Program-made: the position numbers and the translations under genes
Origin: Gammaproteobacteria bacterium
Lineage (GTDB): Bacteria > Pseudomonadota > Gammaproteobacteria > SZUA-229
Reading direction: 5' to 3'
Assembly (NCBI GenBank): GCA_026196035.1
Contig: JAPHQX010000016.1
Location: forward strand, 1-34,425
DNA length: 34,425 nt
Part shown: one piece after another, positions 16,073-24,847 of the stretch
How positions within the stretch are numbered: the first letter of the stretch is position 1
Layout: each line of letters opens with the position of its first letter
The notes under the pieces: model-generated
Databases searched by the model: none
The model's input: the letters and a program-made list of their open reading frames with translations, nothing else
Told to the model about the DNA's origin: nothing

Positions 16073-17298
16073 ATACTGTGCATTGCCTCAACTGGTTGTA
16101 ATTTGCGAATACGGGTAGCTGGATAAAGTGCAGCCAGTAATGTAAACAGTAATATCATTGCCGGACCCAGAAATACACTTTCGAAGGATATTTGCGGTGT
16201 TATTGTCGCTGGCATATTGTACATCTTTGCAATTTCTTCCATGCCAGAAAAAGTCAGGCCATAAACATAAAAATAATAATTAATTGCAACACCAATCAAT
16301 GTACCCACTGCAAGACCCACAAGGGTGAGAATAAACGCTTCCAGCATGACCAGTCGACCGATATTAAATGGCGTATAACCCAGCGCCAGCATAATGCCAA
16401 ATTCACGGGTGCGCTCAAGCACTGACATTAAAAAAGTATTCAGTATACTGAAGGTAATAATGGCAACCAGCACAATATACATTAGCCAGCCTGAGGCATA
16501 ATCCAGCTCGATCATTTGCCTTACACCTGGCTGAATTTCATCCCACGACAGAGTTACCAGGTCTTTATAGTCTGCCGTTAAATCCTGAAACTGTAAGCGC
16601 AACGCGTCCAGCTGCTTAACATCTTCATCATATATAACAATCGAATGACCATGACCATTCATTTCAAAGACCTGTTGAAAGCTTATCAGTGGCATCTGTA
16701 TAAGATTGCGATCGAGATCCCGTGAACCTGATTCGTAAATCCCAACAACAGGAACAATGGTCGCAGCCACAGAGCCATCCCTGCCAGAACCCAGAATAGT
16801 CACCTCATCACCAAGTTTGATCTGCATATTACGCGCCAGACTACGACCAATAATAATTTCATCTGCACTATCGGATGACAGGTAACGCCCCTCTTTAATA
16901 ACGCCCGGTAAACTGGAAATCTTTTTCTCGAATTCAGGTTGAACACCGACAATCATGGTGCCATAAGTTCGTTTATCTGATGACACCAGAGCAAAACCAT
17001 TAGCTCGCGCACTAATGGCATCCAGACCACTGAGTTTACGCAGATCACTGGCCAGAGATGAAATATCTGCAATACTGGTGCGCATTTTAGGTTCATCAAG
17101 ATAACCTTCTTTCTGTACCTGCAGCAACCCATGATAGATACGTATCGAACTCTGAATCATTAAATCATACTGACCAAGCTGTATACCGATACTGAATACC
17201 AGCAATCCTGCACCAAAGGCAATGGCCAGAATGGACAGTATGGTACGTCTGGGTTGACGCCAGATATTCCGCCATGCAAATCGCCAGGTACTCGCCAC
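16069..17298 (-). CDS. FtsX/LolC-E-type ABC permease (first of pair)
   Basis: The 409-residue protein is a paralogue of the next permease, with the same length and plan: an N-terminal AWRNIWRQPRRT segment, a helix near 20-42, a periplasmic domain of about 230 residues, and three C-terminal helices near 275-297, 320-343 and 378-398. The coupling motif LERTREFGIMLALG is conserved. Two different permeases plus one ATPase make a heterodimeric LolCE-like transporter. It starts 23 bases after the LolA-like gene stop and overlaps the next gene by four bases. A MacB-type exporter is less likely because the ATPase is separate and no membrane-fusion protein is present. Confidence 0.9.
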   Translation of the reverse strand: MASTWRFAWRNIWRQPRRTILSILAIAFGAGLLVFSIGIQLGQYDLMIQSSIRIYHGLLQVQKEGYLDEPKMRTSIADISSLASDLRKLSGLDAISARANGFALVSSDKRTYGTMIVGVQPEFEKKISSLPGVIKEGRYLSSDSADEIIIGRSLARNMQIKLGDEVTILGSGRDGSVAATIVPVVGIYESGSRDLDRNLIQMPLISFQQVFEMNGHGHSIVIYDEDVKQLDALRLQFQDLTADYKDLVTLSWDEIQPGVRQMIELDYASGWLMYIVLVAIITFSILNTFLMSVLERTREFGIMLALGYTPFNIGRLVMLEAFILTLVGLAVGTLIGVAINYYFYVYGLTFSGMEEIAKMYNMPATITPQISFESVFLGPAMILLFTLLAALYPATRIRKLQPVEAMHSI

Positions 17299-17321
17299 TG
17301 TTTAACTCCTGTTAGATCATT

Positions 17322-18077
17322 CTAAAATCGCGGGTTTCTCAAATTTGATAAAGTAAATGTACTCTTATTAATATCAGCATCAAACTCAATATGATGTAGA
17401 CGAAATTCTGTCCACTCGCCTTGCGCATCTACTTTCTGCATACGCTCGATGGTTGCCAGATTTTTACCCGCAATAAATTTTATTTCGAGTGTCGTTAACT
17501 GTTTAACCAGAATACCGTCCTGATCGTAAAACTTGTGCTCAAGTAACACATGATCATCTCGCACAGTTAGAATTTCTTTACCCCAGACTACCGGTGCATC
17601 TTCATGGGGAACTGACTCAATAACATAGATAGTGACACCATCCTGCTGACGTGTTTCAAGTATCTTGTGGCTATATTTTTCTATCAGGTCATCGGCACGG
17701 GCAACATCATTATTTGAAAAGTCCGAACCCATCCAGCTTTGATGCGCCATACTACTGGGTATTTTTATCACTTTATTAATTTTTGGCGTATAACTCCACA
17801 TATCATCATCAATTAACAGGCTGCCATTCCCCATGTCCTTTTTAGGCGCAGTGACTCTAACCAGTGACCGGTCCAGACCCTGAGTCCATATTTTCATATC
17901 CATCGATCGTTGCCAGTCAGGCCGATGAATGATCATGCTGGCTTCAGAATAGGAGGTCAGCCCACGAAAATGATCAATGGCATCTTTTATTAACTGCCGG
18001 GCATCAACTGCATTAACCGAAGTAGATATCAGAAACAGCAGACAGGTATAGATTAATTTAAGTTTTACGCTGATCAT
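17322..18077 (-). CDS. LolA-like outer-membrane lipoprotein-sorting protein
   Basis: The 251-residue protein has a signal peptide (KLKLIYTCLLFLISTSVNA) and is predicted to be periplasmic. The mature sequence carries the hallmarks of the LolA-like family often annotated as outer membrane lipoprotein-sorting protein: GNGSLLIDDDMWSYTPK near 83-99, IPSSMAHQSWMGSDFSNND near 106-124 and FRLHHIEFD near 225-233. The fold is a half-barrel that shields a lipid or acyl chains during transfer. It lies just upstream of two LolCE-like permeases and an ATPase, so it likely takes cargo from them toward the outer membrane. True LolA moves lipoproteins; this subfamily may carry another lipid. Confidence 0.85.
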   Translation of the reverse strand: MISVKLKLIYTCLLFLISTSVNAVDARQLIKDAIDHFRGLTSYSEASMIIHRPDWQRSMDMKIWTQGLDRSLVRVTAPKKDMGNGSLLIDDDMWSYTPKINKVIKIPSSMAHQSWMGSDFSNNDVARADDLIEKYSHKILETRQQDGVTIYVIESVPHEDAPVVWGKEILTVRDDHVLLEHKFYDQDGILVKQLTTLEIKFIAGKNLATIERMQKVDAQGEWTEFRLHHIEFDADINKSTFTLSNLRNPRF

Positions 18078-18095
18078 AAAATCACTTTATTTTAT

Positions 18096-18887
18096 TCACC
18101 TAACCAGTAACAAAACACAGGAAAGAGCATCAAGCAAATATTTAATTTCTCTACCCTGCTCCATTAATTTTTTTTCAAGAGGCAGAATCATCAAACCCGG
18201 CTTATCAGTACTGAACATGCTGACAATATCATTTATGCTGTAATGGTCGATATGTATAAAATCAACTTTCACTGATAACAGCTTCAGATACTGTCGTGCC
18301 GATAATTCATTATCGGCATGTGTGGTTAACACCTTGAGATACTGCAGATTATTGTTTTCAATTAATGAATGTATCACACGAACTGATTTTTTTGCCTGTG
18401 ATGAACCGTCATAAAACAGGACAACCGGATTAATTAACTGCCCTGTATTTTCTACCTGCATTTTTCGCCTGGATGAATACTTTTCCGGCATAAGGATAAT
18501 TAACTGAAAATCATTAGATTCTCCAAGCACCTCATCAATAACCGAACCCTCTGCAGTTCTAAATGAACAGGCTACATTTGATAATCTCGCGTACTCAGCC
18601 ATCATTTGACGTAGTTTTTCCGCATGACTGCGGATATGACGCAACATAGCCGCACTATCCAGTTTACGCACATTTGCAGCTGGAAAAATAACCTCACGAC
18701 TAAATGGAAGATTGGCAATACGCAACAAATCAGAGTCCTCAACAAACATTCCACAGAGATTTGCATTGAGTTTTTCGGCCAGCACTACAATCTGCCGCAT
18801 AATCAGCATGCTATAACTATCCAGTCTGAGACTGACTAGAATATGATCAATTTTATTTTCAATATCATTTGTCATTGTCGTCATCAT
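18096..18887 (-). CDS. UspA-like tandem-domain protein, degenerate
   Basis: The 263-residue protein has two UspA-like halves: about 12-130 (DHILVSLRLDSYSMLIMRQI, then KLNANLCGMFVEDSDLLRIA) and about 145-263. The usual nucleotide-binding G-x2-G-x9-G-S/T motif is not visible at the end of either half, so ATP binding is doubtful. No signal peptide or membrane helix is seen, so it is probably cytoplasmic. The start region is MMTTMT, so ATG 18887, 18884 or 18875 could be used; all lie inside the end of the Lon-like gene, and the genes overlap by up to 23 bases. It ends 18 bases before the LolA-like gene. A regulatory role in stress is only a family guess. Confidence 0.7.
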   Translation of the reverse strand: MMTTMTNDIENKIDHILVSLRLDSYSMLIMRQIVVLAEKLNANLCGMFVEDSDLLRIANLPFSREVIFPAANVRKLDSAAMLRHIRSHAEKLRQMMAEYARLSNVACSFRTAEGSVIDEVLGESNDFQLIILMPEKYSSRRKMQVENTGQLINPVVLFYDGSSQAKKSVRVIHSLIENNNLQYLKVLTTHADNELSARQYLKLLSVKVDFIHIDHYSINDIVSMFSTDKPGLMILPLEKKLMEQGREIKYLLDALSCVLLLVR

Positions 18888-21285
18888 CTTTTGAAGATGA
18901 TTTAGAAAAGTTTTTACGCATACGATTCATATCACTAAGCCTTTCCTGAACCAGCCCATTAACTGTTTTTTCAGGGAAGCCGCCTTTCTTATCCGCAACA
19001 CCCGCTTTTTTACCGGTTAACAACTCCATTACCTGATCAACTGTCTCAACTGCGTATATTCTGAATTTTTTATTCTCAACAGCCTCAACTACATCTCTGT
19101 GTAACATAAGATTTTTAATATTTGACTGAGGAATAATAACAGCCTGCTTACCTGTTAAACCTCTAGCTTTACAGATATCAAAGAAACCTTCAATTTTCTC
19201 ATTCACACCGCCTATAGCCTGTACCTGACCATGTTGATTAACAGAACCGGTTAAAGCTATAGATTGATTAATCGGCAAATCTGATAAGGCAGACAATAAT
19301 GCACAGAGCTCGGCTACCGATGCACTATCCCCCTCTACTGAACCGTAAGACTGTTCGAACACCAGACTTGCCGAGAGTGATAAGGGCTGATTTTTTGCAT
19401 AGCGATTTGCCATATAGGATGACAGAATAAGAACACCTTTAGAATGTATTGATCCTCCCAGATCAACTTCCCTTTCAATATCTATTACTTTTCCTGAACC
19501 GAGTCGTGCGGTTGCCGTAACTTTAGATGGCCGACCAAATGCATAGTCACCCAGCTGAATCACTGACAGTGCATTCACCTGGGCTACCTTGCTGCCTTCT
19601 GTTTCCAGTAGATAGGTGCCACGCAATACCTGCTCGTGTACACGCTCACGTAACTGATCAAGACGTCTGATGCGGGCATCCAGCGCAAGTTGCACATCAT
19701 TGCGTTGAACGGTGTCATGCTTCTGCTGAGTTGACCAGTAATCTGATTCACGTAACAGATCAATTAAATTACCCATATGCAGGGATAACTTTTCAGCATC
19801 TTCGATACGTCTTGCACAATCTTCAATGATTAATGCAACGGCCTGTTGATCAAATGATTTAAAATCTGATTCGTGCTGAAGTCTTGCGACCATCTGTGCA
19901 AATAGAATGGTATTTTCTGAACTCCGTGTTATGTCTTCTGAAAAATCTACTGCCACCTTGAATAGCTGATTAAACTCAGGATCATATTGTTTCAACAGAT
20001 AATAAAGCCAGCGATCACCGGTTAGTACAACTTTTATATCAATAGGAATAGGTTCTGGTTCAAGAGAAATGGTACTGGCTACACTGAGCATTTTTTCTAA
20101 TGACTCAATGCGTACTTCATGAGCACGCAGGCTACGTTTCAGCCCTTCCCAGGCAAAAGGAGAAGTCAGCACACGACGCATATCAAGCACCAGAAATCCA
20201 CCATTTGCCCTGTGCAGTGCACCTGCCTTAATCAGTGTAAAGTCAGTTAATAAAGTTCCAAACTGGGCAAGATGCTCAATACGACCTACCAGATTATTGT
20301 ATGTTGGATTATCTTCATAAATAACAGGCAAACCTTTTGTTTCACTATTATCAACCAGAACATTAACCTGAAATCGCGAAAACAGGGCTTTGGCATCCTT
20401 GTCTTCTGAAACAAATCCTTCTGGACTGCCAAAACGCCGAAACGCATCTACATCCTCGATAAAACCATTTTTTGCCTCATTCAAATACTCGATCACATCG
20501 GGTAGATCAGCATACTTACTGATCAACTCATCGAGAAACTGCTCAACGGTTAACTGGGTTATTTCACGATTTAACAGCTTGATGCTTTTCCTGGTTTCTC
20601 TTGTCCAGACAGGTATCTTACGTACCGCAGCACTGACCTGATTCTCCAGATCATCTATTTTATGTTTAATGTCATCCTGTTCCTTTTCTGACAGGATTGA
20701 AAACTCTTCAGGTGTTAGCACTTTTCCATCACGCATGGGCCCCAGGGTATAACCACTGGGGGTACGTATTAGCGCAATATTCTGCTTCCTGGCTATTTCA
20801 TCCAGTTCTAAAAAAGCAGACTCTTCCTGGGCAATCACTTCATCTTTAATTTCCTTAACGCGAGCATGATACTCATCGCTTTCAAATGCCGCAGGTATAG
20901 CTACCAGAAGATCTTCTACCAGCTGACTCATATCATTACGTAACTGGTTACCCGTTCCTGTGGGTAATTTTAAAAAAAGTGGATTATGTTGTCGTTTGAA
21001 GTTATTGATATAACACCAGTCGTTAGACTCTTTATGATCAACAACTCTTGATTCGAGTAGCTGTTTAACAATGGTATGCTTACCCAGGCCGGTTGATCCT
21101 GATACAAACAGGTTGTAACCTTCATGCTTGATTCCAAAACCAAAATCCAGTGCCTCGAGCGCTCTCTCCTGACCGATAATATCAGTTATTTCTGTAATAT
21201 CATCAGTCGTTGTAAAATCCAGTAGCGACATATCACATGCGTGATACAACTCATCTGATGACAATTCATATTCTGATTTTTTCAT
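18865..21285 (-). CDS. LonB-like ATP-dependent protease
   Basis: The 806-residue protein is a Lon-related protease of the bacterial LonB-like group (COG1067 type), lacking the classical Lon N-terminal domain. Near the N-terminus is a Walker A motif, GSTGLGKHT, followed by a long helical insertion (about 130-300) and a second AAA part (GGFLVLDMRRVL). The C-terminal protease domain holds the Ser-Lys dyad: Ser in GDSAS (about 654) and Lys in GGVNEKIEGF (about 697), 43 apart as in E. coli Lon. The tail is polar and ends KDDDDNDK. A GTG at 21291 would add two residues, but ATG 21285 has AGGTG in good position. It lies 24 bases after the FNT gene. Substrates are unknown. Confidence 0.92.
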   Translation of the reverse strand: MKKSEYELSSDELYHACDMSLLDFTTTDDITEITDIIGQERALEALDFGFGIKHEGYNLFVSGSTGLGKHTIVKQLLESRVVDHKESNDWCYINNFKRQHNPLFLKLPTGTGNQLRNDMSQLVEDLLVAIPAAFESDEYHARVKEIKDEVIAQEESAFLELDEIARKQNIALIRTPSGYTLGPMRDGKVLTPEEFSILSEKEQDDIKHKIDDLENQVSAAVRKIPVWTRETRKSIKLLNREITQLTVEQFLDELISKYADLPDVIEYLNEAKNGFIEDVDAFRRFGSPEGFVSEDKDAKALFSRFQVNVLVDNSETKGLPVIYEDNPTYNNLVGRIEHLAQFGTLLTDFTLIKAGALHRANGGFLVLDMRRVLTSPFAWEGLKRSLRAHEVRIESLEKMLSVASTISLEPEPIPIDIKVVLTGDRWLYYLLKQYDPEFNQLFKVAVDFSEDITRSSENTILFAQMVARLQHESDFKSFDQQAVALIIEDCARRIEDAEKLSLHMGNLIDLLRESDYWSTQQKHDTVQRNDVQLALDARIRRLDQLRERVHEQVLRGTYLLETEGSKVAQVNALSVIQLGDYAFGRPSKVTATARLGSGKVIDIEREVDLGGSIHSKGVLILSSYMANRYAKNQPLSLSASLVFEQSYGSVEGDSASVAELCALLSALSDLPINQSIALTGSVNQHGQVQAIGGVNEKIEGFFDICKARGLTGKQAVIIPQSNIKNLMLHRDVVEAVENKKFRIYAVETVDQVMELLTGKKAGVADKKGGFPEKTVNGLVQERLSDMNRMRKNFSKSSSKDDDDNDK

Positions 21286-21309
21286 TATCACACCTGTTAT
21301 TTTTATTAA

Positions 21310-22143
21310 TCAGGCCTTATGACTGCGTAAATATATAAACCAGTAAACAATGCCTACAAAAAAACCACCGCCTATAATATTGCCTATGGTCACGGGCAAT
21401 AAATTATTTATTAAAAACCCATATAATGTTAACTGGGTTAAATCCGTTGATGTAGCCATCATGCTGACCACTTCTGTATCAGCTGACAATAATAAACCTG
21501 CAGGAATAAAATACATGTTGGCTACTGAATGCTCGAAGCCCAGCGCCACAAAGGCACTAATGGGAAACAGTATTGCGAGAATTTTATCAGTGACCGAGCG
21601 CCCGGCAAAACACAACCAGACAGCCAGACACACCAGAACATTACATAACACACCTTTAGCTAAAGCTTCTGAAAATGGCATACTGACTTTTTTATTTGCA
21701 ATCATCAAAGCTTTAACACCAACATCATCAAACGCCCAGTGATTTGAAAAATAAACCAGAAACACCATCATCAGTGCACCTGCAAAGTTACCTGCATAAA
21801 CAATGATCCAGTTACGTAATAGCTGGGATAATTTAATATCACCACTGACATAAGCCATCACAATAAGATTGTTGCCAGTAAATAATTCGGCACCGGCAAC
21901 TATCACCAGTATTAACCCGAGACAGAAAACAAGACCACCGAGTAACTGGGTAAGACCTAAACTTAAGCTGGAATTATGAACGACAAAGGTATAAAACATA
22001 GCGCCGAGTGCAATAAATGCACCGGCCAACATAGCGAGCACGAACATAGTCAGCAGATCAAGACTGGCCTTGGCAACACCGGCGCTTTCAACTCGTTTTG
22101 CCATTTCGGCCGGGGTATAGGCATCAATATCAAAATGATCCAT
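21310..22143 (-). CDS. Formate/nitrite transporter (FNT family)
   Basis: The 277-residue protein is a pentameric-channel family member with six membrane helices. AGAELFTGNN (first half) and GFEHSVANMY with the central gating His (second half) are family signatures. Next to formate dehydrogenase genes it most likely passes formate across the inner membrane, as FocA does; nitrite cannot be excluded from sequence alone. ATG 22143 is chosen over an upstream in-frame start at 22170: it follows the fdhA stop by four bases and has AGGA at proper spacing, and the longer version would add nine residues overlapping fdhA. The Lon-like gene follows after 24 bases. Confidence 0.93.
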   Translation of the reverse strand: MDHFDIDAYTPAEMAKRVESAGVAKASLDLLTMFVLAMLAGAFIALGAMFYTFVVHNSSLSLGLTQLLGGLVFCLGLILVIVAGAELFTGNNLIVMAYVSGDIKLSQLLRNWIIVYAGNFAGALMMVFLVYFSNHWAFDDVGVKALMIANKKVSMPFSEALAKGVLCNVLVCLAVWLCFAGRSVTDKILAILFPISAFVALGFEHSVANMYFIPAGLLLSADTEVVSMMATSTDLTQLTLYGFLINNLLPVTIGNIIGGGFFVGIVYWFIYLRSHKA

Positions 22144-22147
22144 AACT

Positions 22148-24847
22148 CTATCCTGTTTTACTGATAGCAACGGCAGTCACTTTAAATTCAGGTGTATTTG
22201 CATCCAGATCAAGCACACCGCTGGTTAACTGATTGATCGCGACTTCAGGAAAGTGAAACGTGGTGAACAGAACACCTGCTTTCACTTCTTCACTTAATTG
22301 TGCACTGAGGTGAGTAACGCCCTGACGCGACCGAATTTCGACCTGATCATCATCATGTATGCCATAAGATTTTGCATCCTCAGGATTAATAAGCAAAACA
22401 TCTTTATTAATAATGTCTATATTGGGTGTACGGCGTGTCATTGATCCACAGTTGTAATGTTGCAGCCGACGACCTGTAGTCAGAATAAATGGGTAGTCTT
22501 TTAAATCATCAGCAAGTAATTCTGGCGTTTCTATAAAATCTGTAAATACAAATCGCCCCCTGCCCCGTTTAAACTGATCAGCATGTAAAGTCTTTGTATC
22601 CGTTCCATCTTCTGCTACTGGCCATTGTTTACCATTATCACCGAGACTATCCCAGCTAACACCTGCAAAGAAAGGTACAACCTTAGAGATTTCATCCAGG
22701 TGCAGTACTGGATCATATCCTTCCTGCTCATATCCCATACGATTCATTATATCAACAATGATCTGACCATCAGCTTTTGTTCCAGCCAGTGGCTCGGTTA
22801 CTTTATTGACTTTTTGTATTCTGCGCTCGCCATTAGTAAAAGTACCACTCTTTTCCAGATGTGACGCAGCCGGTAATACGACATTGGCCATACTCGCGGT
22901 TTCAGTCATAAAAATTTCCTGAACCACCAGAAAATCAAGAGTTTTTAATGCACTTCGAACATGGGTTGTATCGGGATCAGTCTGCAGAATATCTTCGCCC
23001 ATAATCCACAGGGCTTTCAGCTTGCCTTCTGCCGCTGCATGAATCATTTCAGGTGTCGTTAAGCCCTGTTCTGATGGGACAGGCCGGCCATAATATTTTT
23101 CATAGTGCTGGCGTACCTTTTCATCACTGACATCAAGATAACCGGCACCCAGTTTTGGCTGCACACCCATATCGGCAGCACCCTGTACATTGTTCTGCCC
23201 GCGCAATGGATTAACACCCACACCGGGACGACCAATGTTACCTGTCATCATGGCAATAGAGGCGACCAGCATCACTCCTCGACTGCCCTGATAATGTTCA
23301 GTCAAACCCAGACCATGAAAACACATGGCATTAGTGGCCTGACCATAAGCAACAGCGGCTGCACACACCTGCTGGCGATCAACACCAGTGATTTTTTCAA
23401 GCCGATCAAGATCAATATTAATCGCCGCCCGTTTAAAATCTTCAAAACCTTCTGTACGCTGTGTAACAAATTCTTCATCGATCAGCTGTTCATTAATAAG
23501 GTAATAAATAAACATATCCAGCAACGCCACATTTGTACCGGGCCTTAACTGTAAATGATGAGTCGCATAACGGGTTAATTCAATTCGCCGTGGATCAATA
23601 ACAATTAGAGGAACACCTTTCATCGCCTGTTGACGAATTTTTGCACCGGTCACCGGATGTGCCTGAGTGACATTTGCACCGACAACCAGCAAACAGTCTG
23701 CCAGTGGAATCTGGTCAATGGAATTAGTTGCCGCACCGGTACCCAACACCTGGCGCATACCAAAAGCTGTGGGTGCATGACAGACCCGCGCACAACCATC
23801 AATATTGTTATTTCCAATAACCACACGCATGAACTTCTGCATTAAATAATTTTCTTCATTGGTGCAACGTGATGATGAAATACCGGCTACAGACTGGGGG
23901 CCACTTCTTTGCAGGACGGTATTCAACATTTCCGCAATATAATCCATGGCTTCATCCCAGCTGGCTGGCTCTAATTTATTATCCTTGCGAATCAGTGGTG
24001 TGGTTAATCGATCAGGATGATTGTAATACTCAAATGCATAGCGACCTTTTAAACAGGCATGCCCCTGATTCACTTCTGAATCATTGACTGGCATCATGGC
24101 TACTATTTTTTTATTCTTTATTAACACATCAAAATTACAGCCCACACCACAGTAGGTACAGACGGTACGTGTTCGCTGGTCTTCATCTAATGTTTTTGTA
24201 TGATAACGGTCAGTCAAAGCATTGGTCGGACAGGTTTGTACACACTGGCCACAGGCAACACATTCAGAATCTATGACCAGCTGATCCATTGAAAAAATAA
24301 TATCCGAGTCATAACCACGACCACGCATAGCGAGCACCATTTCACCCTGCACTTCATCGCAGGCGCGAACACATCGAAAACAATGAATACACTGTGTCGC
24401 ATCAAAATGGATATAAGGATGACTAGTATCGGGCTGGCGTTTTGATTTACTCAGCGGAAAGCGATTATCTTTTATATTAAATTGCGGGATCAGTTGCTGA
24501 AAAGGCGTAGGCTTTTCATCGCCGCAGGGAGTAAGCCTGTTATCAGGATAATCACTTAATAACAGCTCCATAAGGGTAGAGCGAAGTTTTTTAATAACCG
24601 GTGAATTGGTATAGATATATTGACCCGATTCAACCAGGGCATGACAGGAAGCCATGATACGCCGTTGGGAATTTTTATCCCCTGCAACTTCGACACTACA
24701 CATACGACAACTACCAAATGGCTCCAGTGATTCATCATGACATAACACCGGTATTTCATTTTTGTTGAAATGGCGAGAGACAAACTGATAAATGGTCTCA
24801 CCCTGTTTAATGTCATATGACTGATTATTAATGAATGCCTGACTCAT
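22148..24847 (-). CDS. fdhA: NAD-type formate dehydrogenase, molybdenum/tungsten catalytic alpha subunit
   Basis: The 899-residue protein oxidises formate to CO2 at a bis-pterin Mo or W centre. In order it holds a [2Fe-2S] domain (Cys36, 47, 50, 68), a His-Cys and two [4Fe-4S] ferredoxin-like region (CIHCFRCVRAC near 153-163 and CVACGQCVQTCP near 196-207), the catalytic-domain [4Fe-4S] cluster (Cys230, 233, 237, 265) and the active-site Cys356 in CARVCHAPT. That position is Cys, not selenocysteine. The C-terminal molybdopterin dinucleotide-binding domain is complete (TTGRRLQHYN region). It overlaps the beta subunit gene by ATGA. Soluble and cytoplasmic: no Tat signal is seen. It passes electrons to the FMN/NAD subunit next door. 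The direction in the cell could be CO2 reduction. Confidence 0.95.
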   Translation of the reverse strand: MSQAFINNQSYDIKQGETIYQFVSRHFNKNEIPVLCHDESLEPFGSCRMCSVEVAGDKNSQRRIMASCHALVESGQYIYTNSPVIKKLRSTLMELLLSDYPDNRLTPCGDEKPTPFQQLIPQFNIKDNRFPLSKSKRQPDTSHPYIHFDATQCIHCFRCVRACDEVQGEMVLAMRGRGYDSDIIFSMDQLVIDSECVACGQCVQTCPTNALTDRYHTKTLDEDQRTRTVCTYCGVGCNFDVLIKNKKIVAMMPVNDSEVNQGHACLKGRYAFEYYNHPDRLTTPLIRKDNKLEPASWDEAMDYIAEMLNTVLQRSGPQSVAGISSSRCTNEENYLMQKFMRVVIGNNNIDGCARVCHAPTAFGMRQVLGTGAATNSIDQIPLADCLLVVGANVTQAHPVTGAKIRQQAMKGVPLIVIDPRRIELTRYATHHLQLRPGTNVALLDMFIYYLINEQLIDEEFVTQRTEGFEDFKRAAINIDLDRLEKITGVDRQQVCAAAVAYGQATNAMCFHGLGLTEHYQGSRGVMLVASIAMMTGNIGRPGVGVNPLRGQNNVQGAADMGVQPKLGAGYLDVSDEKVRQHYEKYYGRPVPSEQGLTTPEMIHAAAEGKLKALWIMGEDILQTDPDTTHVRSALKTLDFLVVQEIFMTETASMANVVLPAASHLEKSGTFTNGERRIQKVNKVTEPLAGTKADGQIIVDIMNRMGYEQEGYDPVLHLDEISKVVPFFAGVSWDSLGDNGKQWPVAEDGTDTKTLHADQFKRGRGRFVFTDFIETPELLADDLKDYPFILTTGRRLQHYNCGSMTRRTPNIDIINKDVLLINPEDAKSYGIHDDDQVEIRSRQGVTHLSAQLSEEVKAGVLFTTFHFPEVAINQLTSGVLDLDANTPEFKVTAVAISKTG

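Noticed and set aside
21350-21742. 130-codon plus-strand open frame
   Set aside because: Antisense within the FNT channel gene; low-complexity shadow.
23105-23548. 147-codon plus-strand open frame
   Set aside because: Antisense within the formate dehydrogenase alpha gene, rich in Thr and His as expected of a shadow frame.
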